DNA from: Dehalococcoidia bacterium UBA5629 | Lineage (GTDB): Bacteria > Chloroflexota > Dehalococcoidia > GIF9 > UBA5629 | Direction: 5' to 3' | Length of the DNA stretch: 6,530 nt | Assembly (NCBI GenBank): GCA_002421445.1 | Contig: DIKB01000034.1 | Coordinates: forward strand, 1-6,530 | In this document: piece after piece, positions 1 to 6,421 of the stretch | Layout of the letters: each line of letters begins with the position of its first letter | How positions within the stretch are numbered: position 1 is the stretch's first letter | Notes under the pieces: generated by a model | Database searches by the model: none | Seen by the model: the letters and a program-made list of their open reading frames with translations, nothing else | Told to the model about the DNA's origin: nothing | Made by a program: the position numbers and the translations under genes

Positions 1-822
1 AAACAGAAGCTAAGCCCTGTCATCGATTACTTCAGGGTTGCAGCGCCGGAGATTGCCAGAAAAGCTCAGCCCGGACAGTTCGTCATTATCCGCATTGATG
101 AGATCGGTGAACGCATCCCCCTCACCCTCGCAGATTGGGACAGCAAGGAGGGAACGATTACCCTTGTAGCAATGCAGGTAGGCACCTCAACAAAGAAGCT
201 CGGCTGTCTTTCCCAGGGCGATTCCATACTAAATCTCGTTGGTCCGCTCGGGCTGCCCTCTCACCTCAAAAACTACGGCACCGTTGTCTGCGTCGGCGGC
301 GGAGTCGGCGTTGCGCCGATCTACCCGATCGCCCGCGGCCTGAAAAATGCAGGAAACAAGGTGATCTCCATCATCGGCGCCCGCAATAAGGAGCTCCTGT
401 TCTGGGAGGATAAAATGCGCTGTGTAAGCGATGATTTGATCGTCACTACCGATGACGGCTCATATGCGAGAAAGGGACTGGTAACGGAACCGCTCAAAGA
501 AATACTTGAGAAAGATAAAAGTGTCGGCCATGTCATCGCCATCGGTCCGGCCATCATGATGAAGTTCTGCTCGATGACCACAAAACCATTCAATGTACCG
601 ACGACCGTAAGCCTCAATTCGATCATGGTCGACGGCACCGGCATGTGCGGCTGCTGCCGCGTCTCCATAGCCGATGGAACGAAGTTCGTCTGTGTCGACG
701 GTCCTGAATTCAACGGACATGAGGTCGATTGGGACATCCTCTTCAATCGCCAGCGTACATATTGCGACGAAGAGAAAAGATCACTCAATGCGTGGCATGA
801 ATGCCACTGTCAGAAGACATAA
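1..822 (+). CDS. nfnA: NfnA: FAD/[2Fe-2S] subunit of NADH-dependent ferredoxin:NADP+ oxidoreductase (5' partial)
   Basis: This is the small subunit of the bifurcating transhydrogenase NfnAB, also annotated as sulfide dehydrogenase subunit SudB or ferredoxin-NADP reductase subunit alpha. It binds NAD(H) and FAD and carries a [2Fe-2S] cluster. The frame is open from base 1 and 273 residues are visible. Family proteins are about 280 residues, so only a handful of N-terminal residues and the start codon are missing. Counting from the window edge: an FAD-binding barrel with RIPLTLAD (38-45) and GPLG (81-84), then a dinucleotide-binding domain with VGGGVGVAP (98-106). The C-terminal cluster site has Asp211, Cys216, Cys219 and Cys231, which matches the family's one-Asp, three-Cys ligation of [2Fe-2S] (established knowledge). 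Cys218 is an extra cysteine. The stop TAA lies 15 bases before the NfnB start, so the two are almost certainly cotranscribed. PyrK and HydG-type reductases are related, but the NfnB neighbour settles the call. Confidence 0.93.
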   Translation, partial: KQKLSPVIDYFRVAAPEIARKAQPGQFVIIRIDEIGERIPLTLADWDSKEGTITLVAMQVGTSTKKLGCLSQGDSILNLVGPLGLPSHLKNYGTVVCVGGGVGVAPIYPIARGLKNAGNKVISIIGARNKELLFWEDKMRCVSDDLIVTTDDGSYARKGLVTEPLKEILEKDKSVGHVIAIGPAIMMKFCSMTTKPFNVPTTVSLNSIMVDGTGMCGCCRVSIADGTKFVCVDGPEFNGHEVDWDILFNRQRTYCDEEKRSLNAWHECHCQKT

Positions 823-826
823 CATC

Positions 827-831
827 GGAGG
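827..831 (+). promoter_or_regulatory. Shine-Dalgarno site for NfnB
   Basis: GGAGG lies 6 bases before TTG at 838. It decides the start of NfnB, because no ATG occurs in frame until residue 16 and the next ATG would cut into the conserved N-terminal region. Confidence 0.8.
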
Positions 832-837
832 CTTATA

Positions 838-2247
838 TTGGACGAAAAATCAAAACCAAAACTGAATGTCAATAGAGTTGATATGCCGCGGCAGGATCCG
901 AAAGTGCGCGGTAAAAACTACAAAGAGGTGGCGCTGGGCTATACGGTAGCGATGGCAAAAGAGGAAGCCGGCCGCTGCATACAATGCCCCAAACGCCCCT
1001 GCGTGAGCGGTTGCCCTGTTAATGTTGATATCCCCGAGTTCATTAAAGCTGTATTACAGGACAAAATGGCTGAGGCCGTTACGATATTAAAGAGCAAAAA
1101 CAGCCTCCCCGGCATCTGCGGTCGCGTTTGTCCCCAGGAAACGCAGTGTGAAAATGTCTGCACCCTCGGCAAAAAAGGAGCGCCGGTGGCAATCGGCAGA
1201 CTCGAACGCTATGTGGCTGATTGGGATCTGGAAAATAAAGCAAAAGCTGAGAAAACGGAACTACCGCCGGCTACCGGCAAAAAAGTTGCGGTCATCGGCT
1301 CAGGCCCTGCAGGGCTGACCTGTGCAGCCGATCTTGCCAAATTGGGCCATAAAGTCTCGATATTTGAAGCGCTTCATGTCGCCGGCGGCGTCCTGATGTA
1401 CGGCATCCCTGAGTTCCGGTTACCGAAGCATATTGTACAGGCTGAAATTAATTATGTAAAATCGCTCGGCGTTGAAATCCGCTTGGATTCGGTCACGGGG
1501 AAACTGGCAACGATCGATGAGCTTTTAAAAGACAGCTATGACGCCGTATTTCTGGGCACAGGCGCCGGATTGCCGATGTTTTTGAATATCCCCGGCGAGA
1601 ATCTGAACGGCGTTTACTCGGCAAATGAGTTTCTCACACGAATCAATTTAATGAAAGCATACCTGTTCCCCGAATACGATACGCCGATTAAGATCGGTAA
1701 AAAAGTCGCCGTTATCGGTGGTGGTAATGTGGCAATGGATTCCGCCCGTTGCGCTCTCCGCCTCGGTGCAGATGAGGTGTATATCATCTATCGGCGTTCC
1801 CGTGCGGAGATGCCGGCACGGCACGAGGAAGCGGAGAATGCGGAAGAGGAAGGAATTATCTTCAAGTTCCTCGCTAATCCGAAAAAGATTATCGGCAAGG
1901 ACGGATGGGTAACATCCATGGAATGCGATCAGATGGATCTCGGGGAGCCGGATGCCAGCGGCAGACGCCGTCCCATTGTAAAACCGGGAGCTGAATTCAC
2001 TATCGATGTCGACGTCGTCGTTGTGGCGCTCGGCACCACACCCAACCCCCTCATCGCATCAACAACGCCGGGGCTGGAAACAACGAAGCACGGCACCGTT
2101 GTAGCCGATGAATCCACAGGCAAAACAGTGAAGGATAAGGTTTGGGCTGGAGGCGATATCGTCACCGGAGCCGCAACCGTTATCAGCGCCATGGGCGCCG
2201 GCAAGCGGGCAGCAGCTTCAATTGACGCTTACTTGCGCGGCAAATGA
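838..2247 (+). CDS. nfnB: NfnB: FAD/[4Fe-4S] subunit of NADH-dependent ferredoxin:NADP+ oxidoreductase (GltD-like)
   Basis: This is the large subunit of NfnAB, often annotated as homotetrameric NADPH-dependent glutamate synthase (GltA/GltD-like). In the complex it carries the bifurcating FAD and two [4Fe-4S] clusters and reacts with NADP(H) and ferredoxin. The protein has 469 residues, which is the usual full length. The N-terminal ferredoxin-like domain has cysteines at 47, 50, 55 and 59 and a second set at 94, 98, 104 and 108. The FAD Rossmann motif GSGPAG is at 154-159. A second dinucleotide fold with GGGNVA at 294-299 should bind NADP(H). The closing FAD contact AGGD is at 437-440. Translation starts at TTG behind GGAGG. 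The name glutamate synthase is misleading here: there is no large glutamate synthase subunit nearby, and the upstream partner is NfnA. A stand-alone GltD-like role is the only real alternative. Confidence 0.94.
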   Translation: MDEKSKPKLNVNRVDMPRQDPKVRGKNYKEVALGYTVAMAKEEAGRCIQCPKRPCVSGCPVNVDIPEFIKAVLQDKMAEAVTILKSKNSLPGICGRVCPQETQCENVCTLGKKGAPVAIGRLERYVADWDLENKAKAEKTELPPATGKKVAVIGSGPAGLTCAADLAKLGHKVSIFEALHVAGGVLMYGIPEFRLPKHIVQAEINYVKSLGVEIRLDSVTGKLATIDELLKDSYDAVFLGTGAGLPMFLNIPGENLNGVYSANEFLTRINLMKAYLFPEYDTPIKIGKKVAVIGGGNVAMDSARCALRLGADEVYIIYRRSRAEMPARHEEAENAEEEGIIFKFLANPKKIIGKDGWVTSMECDQMDLGEPDASGRRRPIVKPGAEFTIDVDVVVVALGTTPNPLIASTTPGLETTKHGTVVADESTGKTVKDKVWAGGDIVTGAATVISAMGAGKRAAASIDAYLRGK

Positions 2248-2267
2248 CGACCTGAATATGAATTACC

Positions 2268-3425
2268 CTATGAGAATAAAGGAGATAGTACGGCAAAAAC
2301 AACGATATGGCACAACAGATAAAACCCTACTATCCAGGGAGCAAGATTCCTGACCTTGCCGTAGCCTGTCTGACACAGATTCCAAAGGTATGAAAGCCCC
2401 AAGCCGAGAGCAATGCAAATCGCTCCGATCGTGGGATAGAAGTAATACACATACATGACGCGGTTACTGACAAGGCAAAGCGGAATAAATAAAAGATACG
2501 CGCACAAAAACCACGAGAGTACAAACACGGAGATAGTTCTCCGTCTATTTTTCCATGCCATCCATCCCATATAACCTACCGAAGGCAAAATCAATGCCCA
2601 TATGGTAAAACTTATCGCACCGAGATAATGCGGCGTATACCAGTACGGCATGATCAAAGGAAGCAATACCCACTCCCATGGATAGCTCTTGGAAGGGTGA
2701 TTGGAAACAGCATACGTAACGCTGGCAAGCTGCTCCACCATATTTTGCATGCCGTCAACGGGATTAATCAATCTATGCGTAACCGGATAGCTGAACAGCC
2801 AGTACAGCAATACAAAAGAGCCGGCGCTAAGCCAGAACGCTCCGATAACACGATATGTCCGATCCCGGCGCGTCAATAGCCAGTGTAATCCGATGGCAGC
2901 GAGCGCAAAAACGCCGGTAAGCTTGGCCACGGCAGCCAGGGCCACGGCAACGCTGGAAAGCAGATAGTTTCCCCTGAGATAAAGCCAGAAGCAAAGCATC
3001 ATAAATGCCAAGCAATAGACATCGAGCATGGCAATGCCGGCCTGAACGAAGGTTAAATTTTCAAAGGCCAACAGGAATGTAGCCAGAAAAGATTCTCTCT
3101 TTGACATCAGGAGCCTGCGGCAGATCAAATAGAATAAGATGATAATGAAGGTTCCGAACAATACGGAAAAGAAACGCCAGCCGAAAGGGTTATCCCCGAA
3201 GAGCAGCATGCCGGCCATGATCATCAACTTGGCTAACGGCGGATGTTCCAGACGCGATGATTCATTTCCGGCGATGATGGAGCGGGCATCGACAACGTAA
3301 TGTTGCTCGTCAAACATGAGGACATCGGGACGATTGATAACGCTGAAGTGCATCCCCAGTGTAATCAATACAAGCAGGAGCAGACCGAAATATTCCCATC
3401 GGACGGCTTTTCGCAGCCACTGCAT
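2268..3425 (-). CDS. GT39 (PMT-like) polyprenyl-phosphate-sugar-dependent membrane glycosyltransferase
   Basis: This is an integral membrane glycosyltransferase of the dolichyl-phosphate-mannose-protein mannosyltransferase superfamily. Such enzymes move a sugar from a polyprenyl phosphate to a protein or glycolipid on the outer face of the membrane (family knowledge). The first membrane helix is at about residues 11-30. It is followed by the first external loop with FDEQHY (38-43), whose acidic pair Asp39-Glu40 fits the catalytic site, and by the PMT signature HPPLAK (61-66). Many further hydrophobic helices run to the C-terminus. The length is 385 residues from the ATG at 3425, short against actinobacterial PMTs of about 500. 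I chose this ATG because GGAAG sits 5 bases before it. An ATG at 3437 (389 residues) would overlap the upstream gene by 10 bases and has a poorer site. The upstream GT2-GtrA gene ends 2 bases before, implying coupled translation and a shared substrate. The sugar and acceptor are unknown. Confidence 0.85.
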   Translation of the reverse strand: MQWLRKAVRWEYFGLLLLVLITLGMHFSVINRPDVLMFDEQHYVVDARSIIAGNESSRLEHPPLAKLMIMAGMLLFGDNPFGWRFFSVLFGTFIIILFYLICRRLLMSKRESFLATFLLAFENLTFVQAGIAMLDVYCLAFMMLCFWLYLRGNYLLSSVAVALAAVAKLTGVFALAAIGLHWLLTRRDRTYRVIGAFWLSAGSFVLLYWLFSYPVTHRLINPVDGMQNMVEQLASVTYAVSNHPSKSYPWEWVLLPLIMPYWYTPHYLGAISFTIWALILPSVGYMGWMAWKNRRRTISVFVLSWFLCAYLLFIPLCLVSNRVMYVYYFYPTIGAICIALGLGLSYLWNLCQTGYGKVRNLAPWIVGFYLLCHIVVFAVLSPLFS

Positions 3426-3427
3426 TG

Positions 3428-4528
3428 CTACTTCCATGTCCACCACACGTTCATGGTATAATTCCACAGCGTAGCTGCAGCGATACCGCACAGGTTAAAC
3501 AGCAGATCATACTCTCCAAATATCGTGGTGAGCAACCAAAGTACCAGCAGTTTTAGCCCGATGCCGATTAAGCTCACCATATTGAATTTGAGCAGTCGTG
3601 TAATAAAAGTGTTAATTCCGGGCAATCGGCGATTGCTAAACGTGAAATAGTTATTGAAGGTGAAGTTGGAAATGATTGCTGCCTCGGCGCTGACAGCCGC
3701 TGCCGCTAGGGACGGAAGGGATGTCAATCCGGTCAGCGCCCAAAAAATGCCTTCATCAACGATAACGCCGCTGGTTCCGACAATGCAGTATTTGAGAAAT
3801 CTGGTCAATTCACCGGTTCTTCTCATCAGCCTGAACAGATGTTTAAGGTACTCAATCTGCTGCCGCGCATTGAGCTTGCTTTCTCCACCTTTGCGGCATT
3901 TGAACGTGAACGGCACCTCGGCCACCCTGATATAGCGCCCCATCATCAGTATCTCGAGAAGGATTTTATAACCGAGAGGATTCAGATCCGCACCGGCAAC
4001 GACGCTACGCCTGAGCGCAAAGAAACCTGACATGGGATCACGCACCCGTCTCGTCTCAGGCAGCAACAGATGTGATAAAAAGATTGCCACCTTTGAATTC
4101 ATGTTGCGAAAAGTTGACCAGTTCTCACATCCTCCTCCTTCCACATACCGACTGGCGATCGTCAAATCAACGCCGCTATCCAGCTCTTGCAGCAGTTCCG
4201 GTATTGTCTCCGGCGGATGCTGCAAATCGCCATCCATGACAACAATCGTCTCGCCCGATGAAAAAGAAAAGCCGTCTACGACCGCGGATGATAATCCCCG
4301 TTTGTCTTTGCGTACGAACAGCTTCAAAGGATAGTCCCGTGACAGCGCAGTAGCGACATCAAATGTACCGTCCCTGCTGTTATCATCAACGATGATTATC
4401 TCATAGTCAGACTTTTCGAGAACTCTATGCAAGCTCGTGACGAGAGGCGTGATATTGTCCCGTTCGTTATAAGTAGGAATTACTATCGATAGCTTTGGAT
4501 TGTCGTCTGTACGATTGCGTGCTGCCAT
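3428..4528 (-). CDS. Polyprenyl-phosphate sugar synthase (GT2) fused to a GtrA-like membrane domain
   Basis: The likely reaction is transfer of a sugar, mannose by family analogy, from a nucleotide sugar to a polyprenyl phosphate at the cytoplasmic face. The 366 residues fall into two parts. The GT2 domain spans about 12-235, with SIVIPTYNE (14-22), VDDNSRDGT (47-55), the metal-binding MDGDLQHPP (98-106) and SKLN (217-220). The GtrA/DPMS_2-like domain spans about 242-366 and has about four hydrophobic segments (near 245-267, 271-290, 312-337 and 341-362). This layout resembles the archaeal dolichyl-phosphate mannose synthase of Pyrococcus furiosus, which also joins a GT-A domain to four helices (established knowledge). 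The start is fixed by a TAA four codons upstream in frame. AGGA lies close to the ATG, and the 9-mer TTAATCCTG occurs twice (4528-4536 and 4541-4549), so CAGGATTAA is repeated before the start. It is first in an operon with the GT39 enzyme. Glucose or another hexose is possible as the donor. Confidence 0.88.
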   Translation of the reverse strand: MAARNRTDDNPKLSIVIPTYNERDNITPLVTSLHRVLEKSDYEIIIVDDNSRDGTFDVATALSRDYPLKLFVRKDKRGLSSAVVDGFSFSSGETIVVMDGDLQHPPETIPELLQELDSGVDLTIASRYVEGGGCENWSTFRNMNSKVAIFLSHLLLPETRRVRDPMSGFFALRRSVVAGADLNPLGYKILLEILMMGRYIRVAEVPFTFKCRKGGESKLNARQQIEYLKHLFRLMRRTGELTRFLKYCIVGTSGVIVDEGIFWALTGLTSLPSLAAAAVSAEAAIISNFTFNNYFTFSNRRLPGINTFITRLLKFNMVSLIGIGLKLLVLWLLTTIFGEYDLLFNLCGIAAATLWNYTMNVWWTWK

Positions 4529-4569
4529 TAATCCTGTGCCTTAATCCTGATTTTATTTCGTATACTATA

Positions 4570-4671
4570 TCAGTTTTTGTGGGATGAGTAGCGAATGGCA
4601 GGTTGAGATGTAGCAGGTTCCAACAGCTATGGAATCGGATTGCCGCGCAGCTTGTCCTTCCAATTAGCCAT
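4570..4671 (-). pseudogene. 5' relic of a protein with an N-terminal 'NPIPWLLEP...RY' motif, broken by a nonsense codon
   Basis: From ATG at 4671 the frame reads MANWKDKLRGNPIP and meets TAG at 4629-4627. Read through, it continues LLEPATSQPAIRYSSHKN to TGA at 4572-4570. I recall conserved hypothetical proteins of Firmicutes that begin with a WKxKLxxxPIPWLLEPxxPxxRY pattern. The TAG sits exactly where the Trp of that pattern is expected (TGG to TAG). Only the first 34 or so codons remain and the rest of the gene is gone. The motif match is from memory and has not been searched. TAG is an ordinary stop in this genome, since it ends both glycosyltransferase genes, so suppression is unlikely. 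The piece lies between the glycosyltransferase operon and the disrupted gene, on the same strand as both. Confidence 0.42.
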
Positions 4672-4851
4672 AATCGAACGAGCTCTCCGTCTCTATGCAT
4701 TTAAAGGCAGAATATCATGTTAACGTATGCTATCAATTTATTATACGGACATCAAGTCCTTTGCGGTATATAAAATACGTATGCATAATAGTTATAGCAT
4801 TTTAGATATATGTCTGCTTTTTCAAGTTTATCATCCGGTTCACAGATGTAA
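4672..4851. other. AT-rich intergenic DNA without a recognisable gene
   Basis: This stretch separates the stop of the interrupted gene (4852) from the relic. It is visibly richer in A and T than its surroundings. I see no frame with protein-like content, no tRNA and no hairpin followed by a T-run. An imperfect hairpin, ATGCATAA...TTATAGCAT (4781-4800), has no terminator features. Confidence 0.6.
4727..4755 (-). promoter_or_regulatory. Weak sigma-70-type promoter candidate upstream of the relic and glycosyltransferase operon
   Basis: On the - strand, TTGATG (4755-4750) is followed after 17 bases by TAGCAT (4732-4727), four of six matches to the -10 consensus. A perfect TATAAT (4745-4740) lies inside the spacer but has no acceptable -35. 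The site is about 200 bases before the GT2 start. It would have served the relic gene and may now drive the operon. This is a pattern match only. Confidence 0.22.
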
Positions 4852-5286
4852 TTATCTGGTAGAATTATCCGGTTTTATAAGCTCAAGCAGGCAGTATTGA
4901 TAGGGCAGGCTTATGGGATTTTCAAAAATTTTGTTAACCAGCCTCTTATAGATTTCCTCGATTTTATCCTTGTTATTCGGGGAGAATCCAATCTTTGCAG
5001 AAGATTCACTCCATGCTCGAACTACATGTGCCAGAGTGGAGGCTAAAAGGGCTCTTTCTTGAGGGTTGCCTAGTTTGTTTCCCATTTTTGTAAAGTAAGC
5101 ACAGGGAACAGTCATCTCTTCCTTTGAGTGTAGATAATAGATGTGTTTGATTTCATCTTCCTCTAATAATGCCTTCATTCCCTCAGGTGTGGCGAAGTAA
5201 TCAGACACAAAAATAGCGTTCATTTCTTCTGCTGAAATCTGACCCTCACGAAATAGCTCATGGCAAATATCACGAATACAGTTATT
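4852..5286 (-). pseudogene. C-terminal part of an unrecognised protein, interrupted by the IS630-family element
   Basis: I do not recognise this protein family. The frame is open from the target-site TA to TAA at 4854-4852 and encodes 144 residues. It looks soluble and mostly helical, rich in charged residues. I see no signal peptide or membrane segment. Readable landmarks are ELFREGQISAEEM near the start of this part, PEGMKALLEEDEIKH, an NPQERALLASTLAHVVRAW helix and a LELIKPDNSTR tail. The first ATG is 64 bases inside (5223, leaving 123 residues) behind only a weak AGAAGA, so a truncated protein could be made but would lack the N-terminal domain. The 5' half of the gene lies beyond the insertion at 6421-6530, and the join is in frame. 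The next gene downstream on the same strand is the relic, followed by the glycosyltransferases. Nothing here supports a function. Confidence 0.75.
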
Positions 5287-5287
5287 A
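5286..5287. repeat. TA target-site duplication, left copy
   Basis: TA is the standard IS630-family target. It pairs with 6420-6421, and deleting one copy plus the element restores the host reading frame. Confidence 0.8.
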
Positions 5288-5291
5288 ATCC

Positions 5292-5311
5292 GAGCATTAA
5301 ATACTTCCCAT
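5292..5311 (+). repeat. Left inverted repeat of the IS630-family element
   Basis: It reads GAGCATTAAATACTTCCCAT and matches the complement of 6396-6415 at 18 of 20 positions. The AGCATTAAATACT core is itself nearly self-complementary. Confidence 0.85.
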
Positions 5312-5414
5312 AGGAGGCGATTTCATGCTATACTCTATTAAGACAATATGGAGAGAAGCATGGAAGGAAGATCAGATTTTCGGAGCTTGGGGGCAGGAGC
5401 CCAGGAAGCGATAA
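5312..5414 (+). other. Possible 29-codon leader frame with a strong ribosome-binding site at the transposase 5' end
   Basis: AGGAGG (5312-5317) stands 7 bases before ATG at 5325. This frame runs 29 codons to TAA at 5412-5414 and overlaps the transposase start out of frame. It could be a leader that tunes transposase translation, or the former transposase start displaced by an indel. Alternatively TATACT (5329-5334) is a -10 box, in which case transcripts begin near 5341 and never include this site. The -35 for that promoter would lie in the inverted repeat and is poor. I cannot choose between these readings. Confidence 0.3.
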
Positions 5415-6396
5415 GGATGCGAACTGTTGAGGTTATTAAAGCAGGAATGGGGAAGTCCAAAGCGGCGGAAGTATTCGGTGTCAGCCGGCGTGCTGTTTCG
5501 CGCTGGATACGCGCCGACCATCAAGGTGGCAAGGAAGCTCTGAAAGCCAAACCACGTGGGCGTCCGCGAGGAGGAGGCAAGCTGAAGCCATGGCAGTGTG
5601 CCACCATAGTGAACCTCATTACTGACCGGCATCCTGACCAATTGAAATTGCCCTTTTACCTGTGGACTCGTCAGGCGGTGGTTCAACTCATCGAGCAGCG
5701 GTTTGGTATTCGTTACTCAGTTTATCAGGTAGGGCGCTACTTGAAGCAATGGGGCTTTACGGTGCAGAAGCCAGGTCGTAAAGCCTTTGAGCAGCGCCCC
5801 CGGGAGGTGCAGAACTGGCTGGAGAATGAGTATCCCCTAATCAAACGGCAAGCAAAAGCGGAGAATGCTGAATCCAGTGGTGCGATGAAATGGGGGCGCG
5901 GTCTGACGCAGCCAGCGCCCGTTGTTTTTCGCCCAAAGGTCAAACGCCGATCGTGCTGGGCCCCGGCAAGAGATTCGGCTGCAACATGATCAGCAGCATC
6001 AGTAACCGTGGCACGTTGCGGTTCATGGTATTTACTGATCGATTCAATTCAGACGTGATGCTCAGATTCCTCAAGAGGCTGATGAAGCAGATGGAAAGGA
6101 AAGTCTTTCTCATTGTAGACGGGCATCCTGTCCACCGGGGCCGTGTGGTAAAAAATTTCGTGGCTGAAAAGAAGGATCAGATTCAGTTGTTTTACCTTCC
6201 TGCTTATAGCCCAGAACTGAATCCCGATGAAATGCTCAATCAAGATGTCAAAACAAATGCGGTTCGTCGTAAACCCGCCGCCACCCAAAATGGTATGGTA
6301 CGAAATCTACGCGGTTATCTACGCAGCCGACAACGGCAACCGGAACTGGTAAAGCGGTATTTCCATGCACCGACAGTCCGCTATGCAGCAGCATAA
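5360..6396 (+). pseudogene. IS630-family transposase, split by a one-base frameshift
   Basis: A DDE transposase that would total about 345 residues when the two frames are joined, the normal family length. Frame one runs from 5360 (GGAGAG before this ATG; an ATG at 5348 is also possible). It has an HTH domain at about 15-52, an AT-hook-like linker RGRPRGGG (66-73) and a second winged-helix region (about 74-135). After Glu171 (5870-5872) the homologous reading moves back one base and continues ATC CAG TGG TGC GAT from 5872, giving the WCDE motif. Catalytic residues in the joined protein are Asp176 (5884), Asp254 in VDGHPVH (6118) and Glu291 in LNPDE (6229), about 36 residues apart. The tail YLRSRQRQPELVKRYF is typical of one IS630 subgroup. 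If unshifted, frame one ends in nonsense at 5989. All three catalytic residues lie after the shift. The TAA stop overlaps the first base of the right inverted repeat. Confidence 0.88.
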
Positions 6397-6415
6397 TGGG
6401 GAGTATTTAGTGCTC
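6396..6415 (-). repeat. Right inverted repeat of the IS630-family element
   Basis: The complement reads GAGCACTAAATACTCCCCAT and pairs with 5292-5311. With the adjacent CCC it can fold as GGGGAGTAT-TTA-GTGCTCCCC (6398-6418), a nine-pair stem including G-T pairs. No T-run follows, so it is not a convincing terminator. Confidence 0.85.
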
Positions 6416-6419
6416 CCCG

Positions 6420-6421
6420 TA
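6420..6421. repeat. TA target-site duplication, right copy
   Basis: It matches the TA at 5286-5287 and forms the other boundary of the insertion. Confidence 0.8.

Larger units (their letters stand above)
5288..6419 (+). mobile_element. IS630-family insertion sequence, 1132 bp
   Basis: A transposon of the IS630/Tc1-mariner group, which moves by cut-and-paste into TA. The ends are fixed by three agreeing signals: flanking TA dinucleotides, imperfect 20-base inverted repeats with 18 matches lying 4 bases inside each end, and restoration of the host gene frame when the element is removed. The outermost 4 bases do not match as an inverted repeat (ATCC at the left, CGGG on the complementary strand at the right). 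It carries one transposase gene, broken by a frameshift, and no passenger gene. It lies antiparallel to the gene it interrupts. Confidence 0.88.

Noticed and set aside
321..788. 155-codon antisense frame within nfnA
   Set aside because: A shadow of a well-supported coding sequence with intact cofactor motifs on the + strand.
4467..4700. 77-codon - strand open frame overlapping the GT2 start
   Set aside because: It overlaps the conserved GT2 N-terminus, has no clear ribosome-binding site and its sequence is not protein-like. The neighbouring frame holds the better-supported relic.
4781..4800. Imperfect hairpin as a terminator for the interrupted gene
   Set aside because: AT-rich stem with a bulge and no T-run on the - strand.
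5348..5989. Two separate genes (213 and 168 codons) as an OrfA/OrfB transposase pair
   Set aside because: The two frames align end to end with a single IS630 transposase only if they switch at about 5872. The tail of the first frame and the ATG of the second do not fit the family.
6398..6418. GC-rich hairpin after the transposase stop, as a terminator
   Set aside because: No T-run follows on either strand, and the stem is explained by the near-palindromic inverted repeat of the element.
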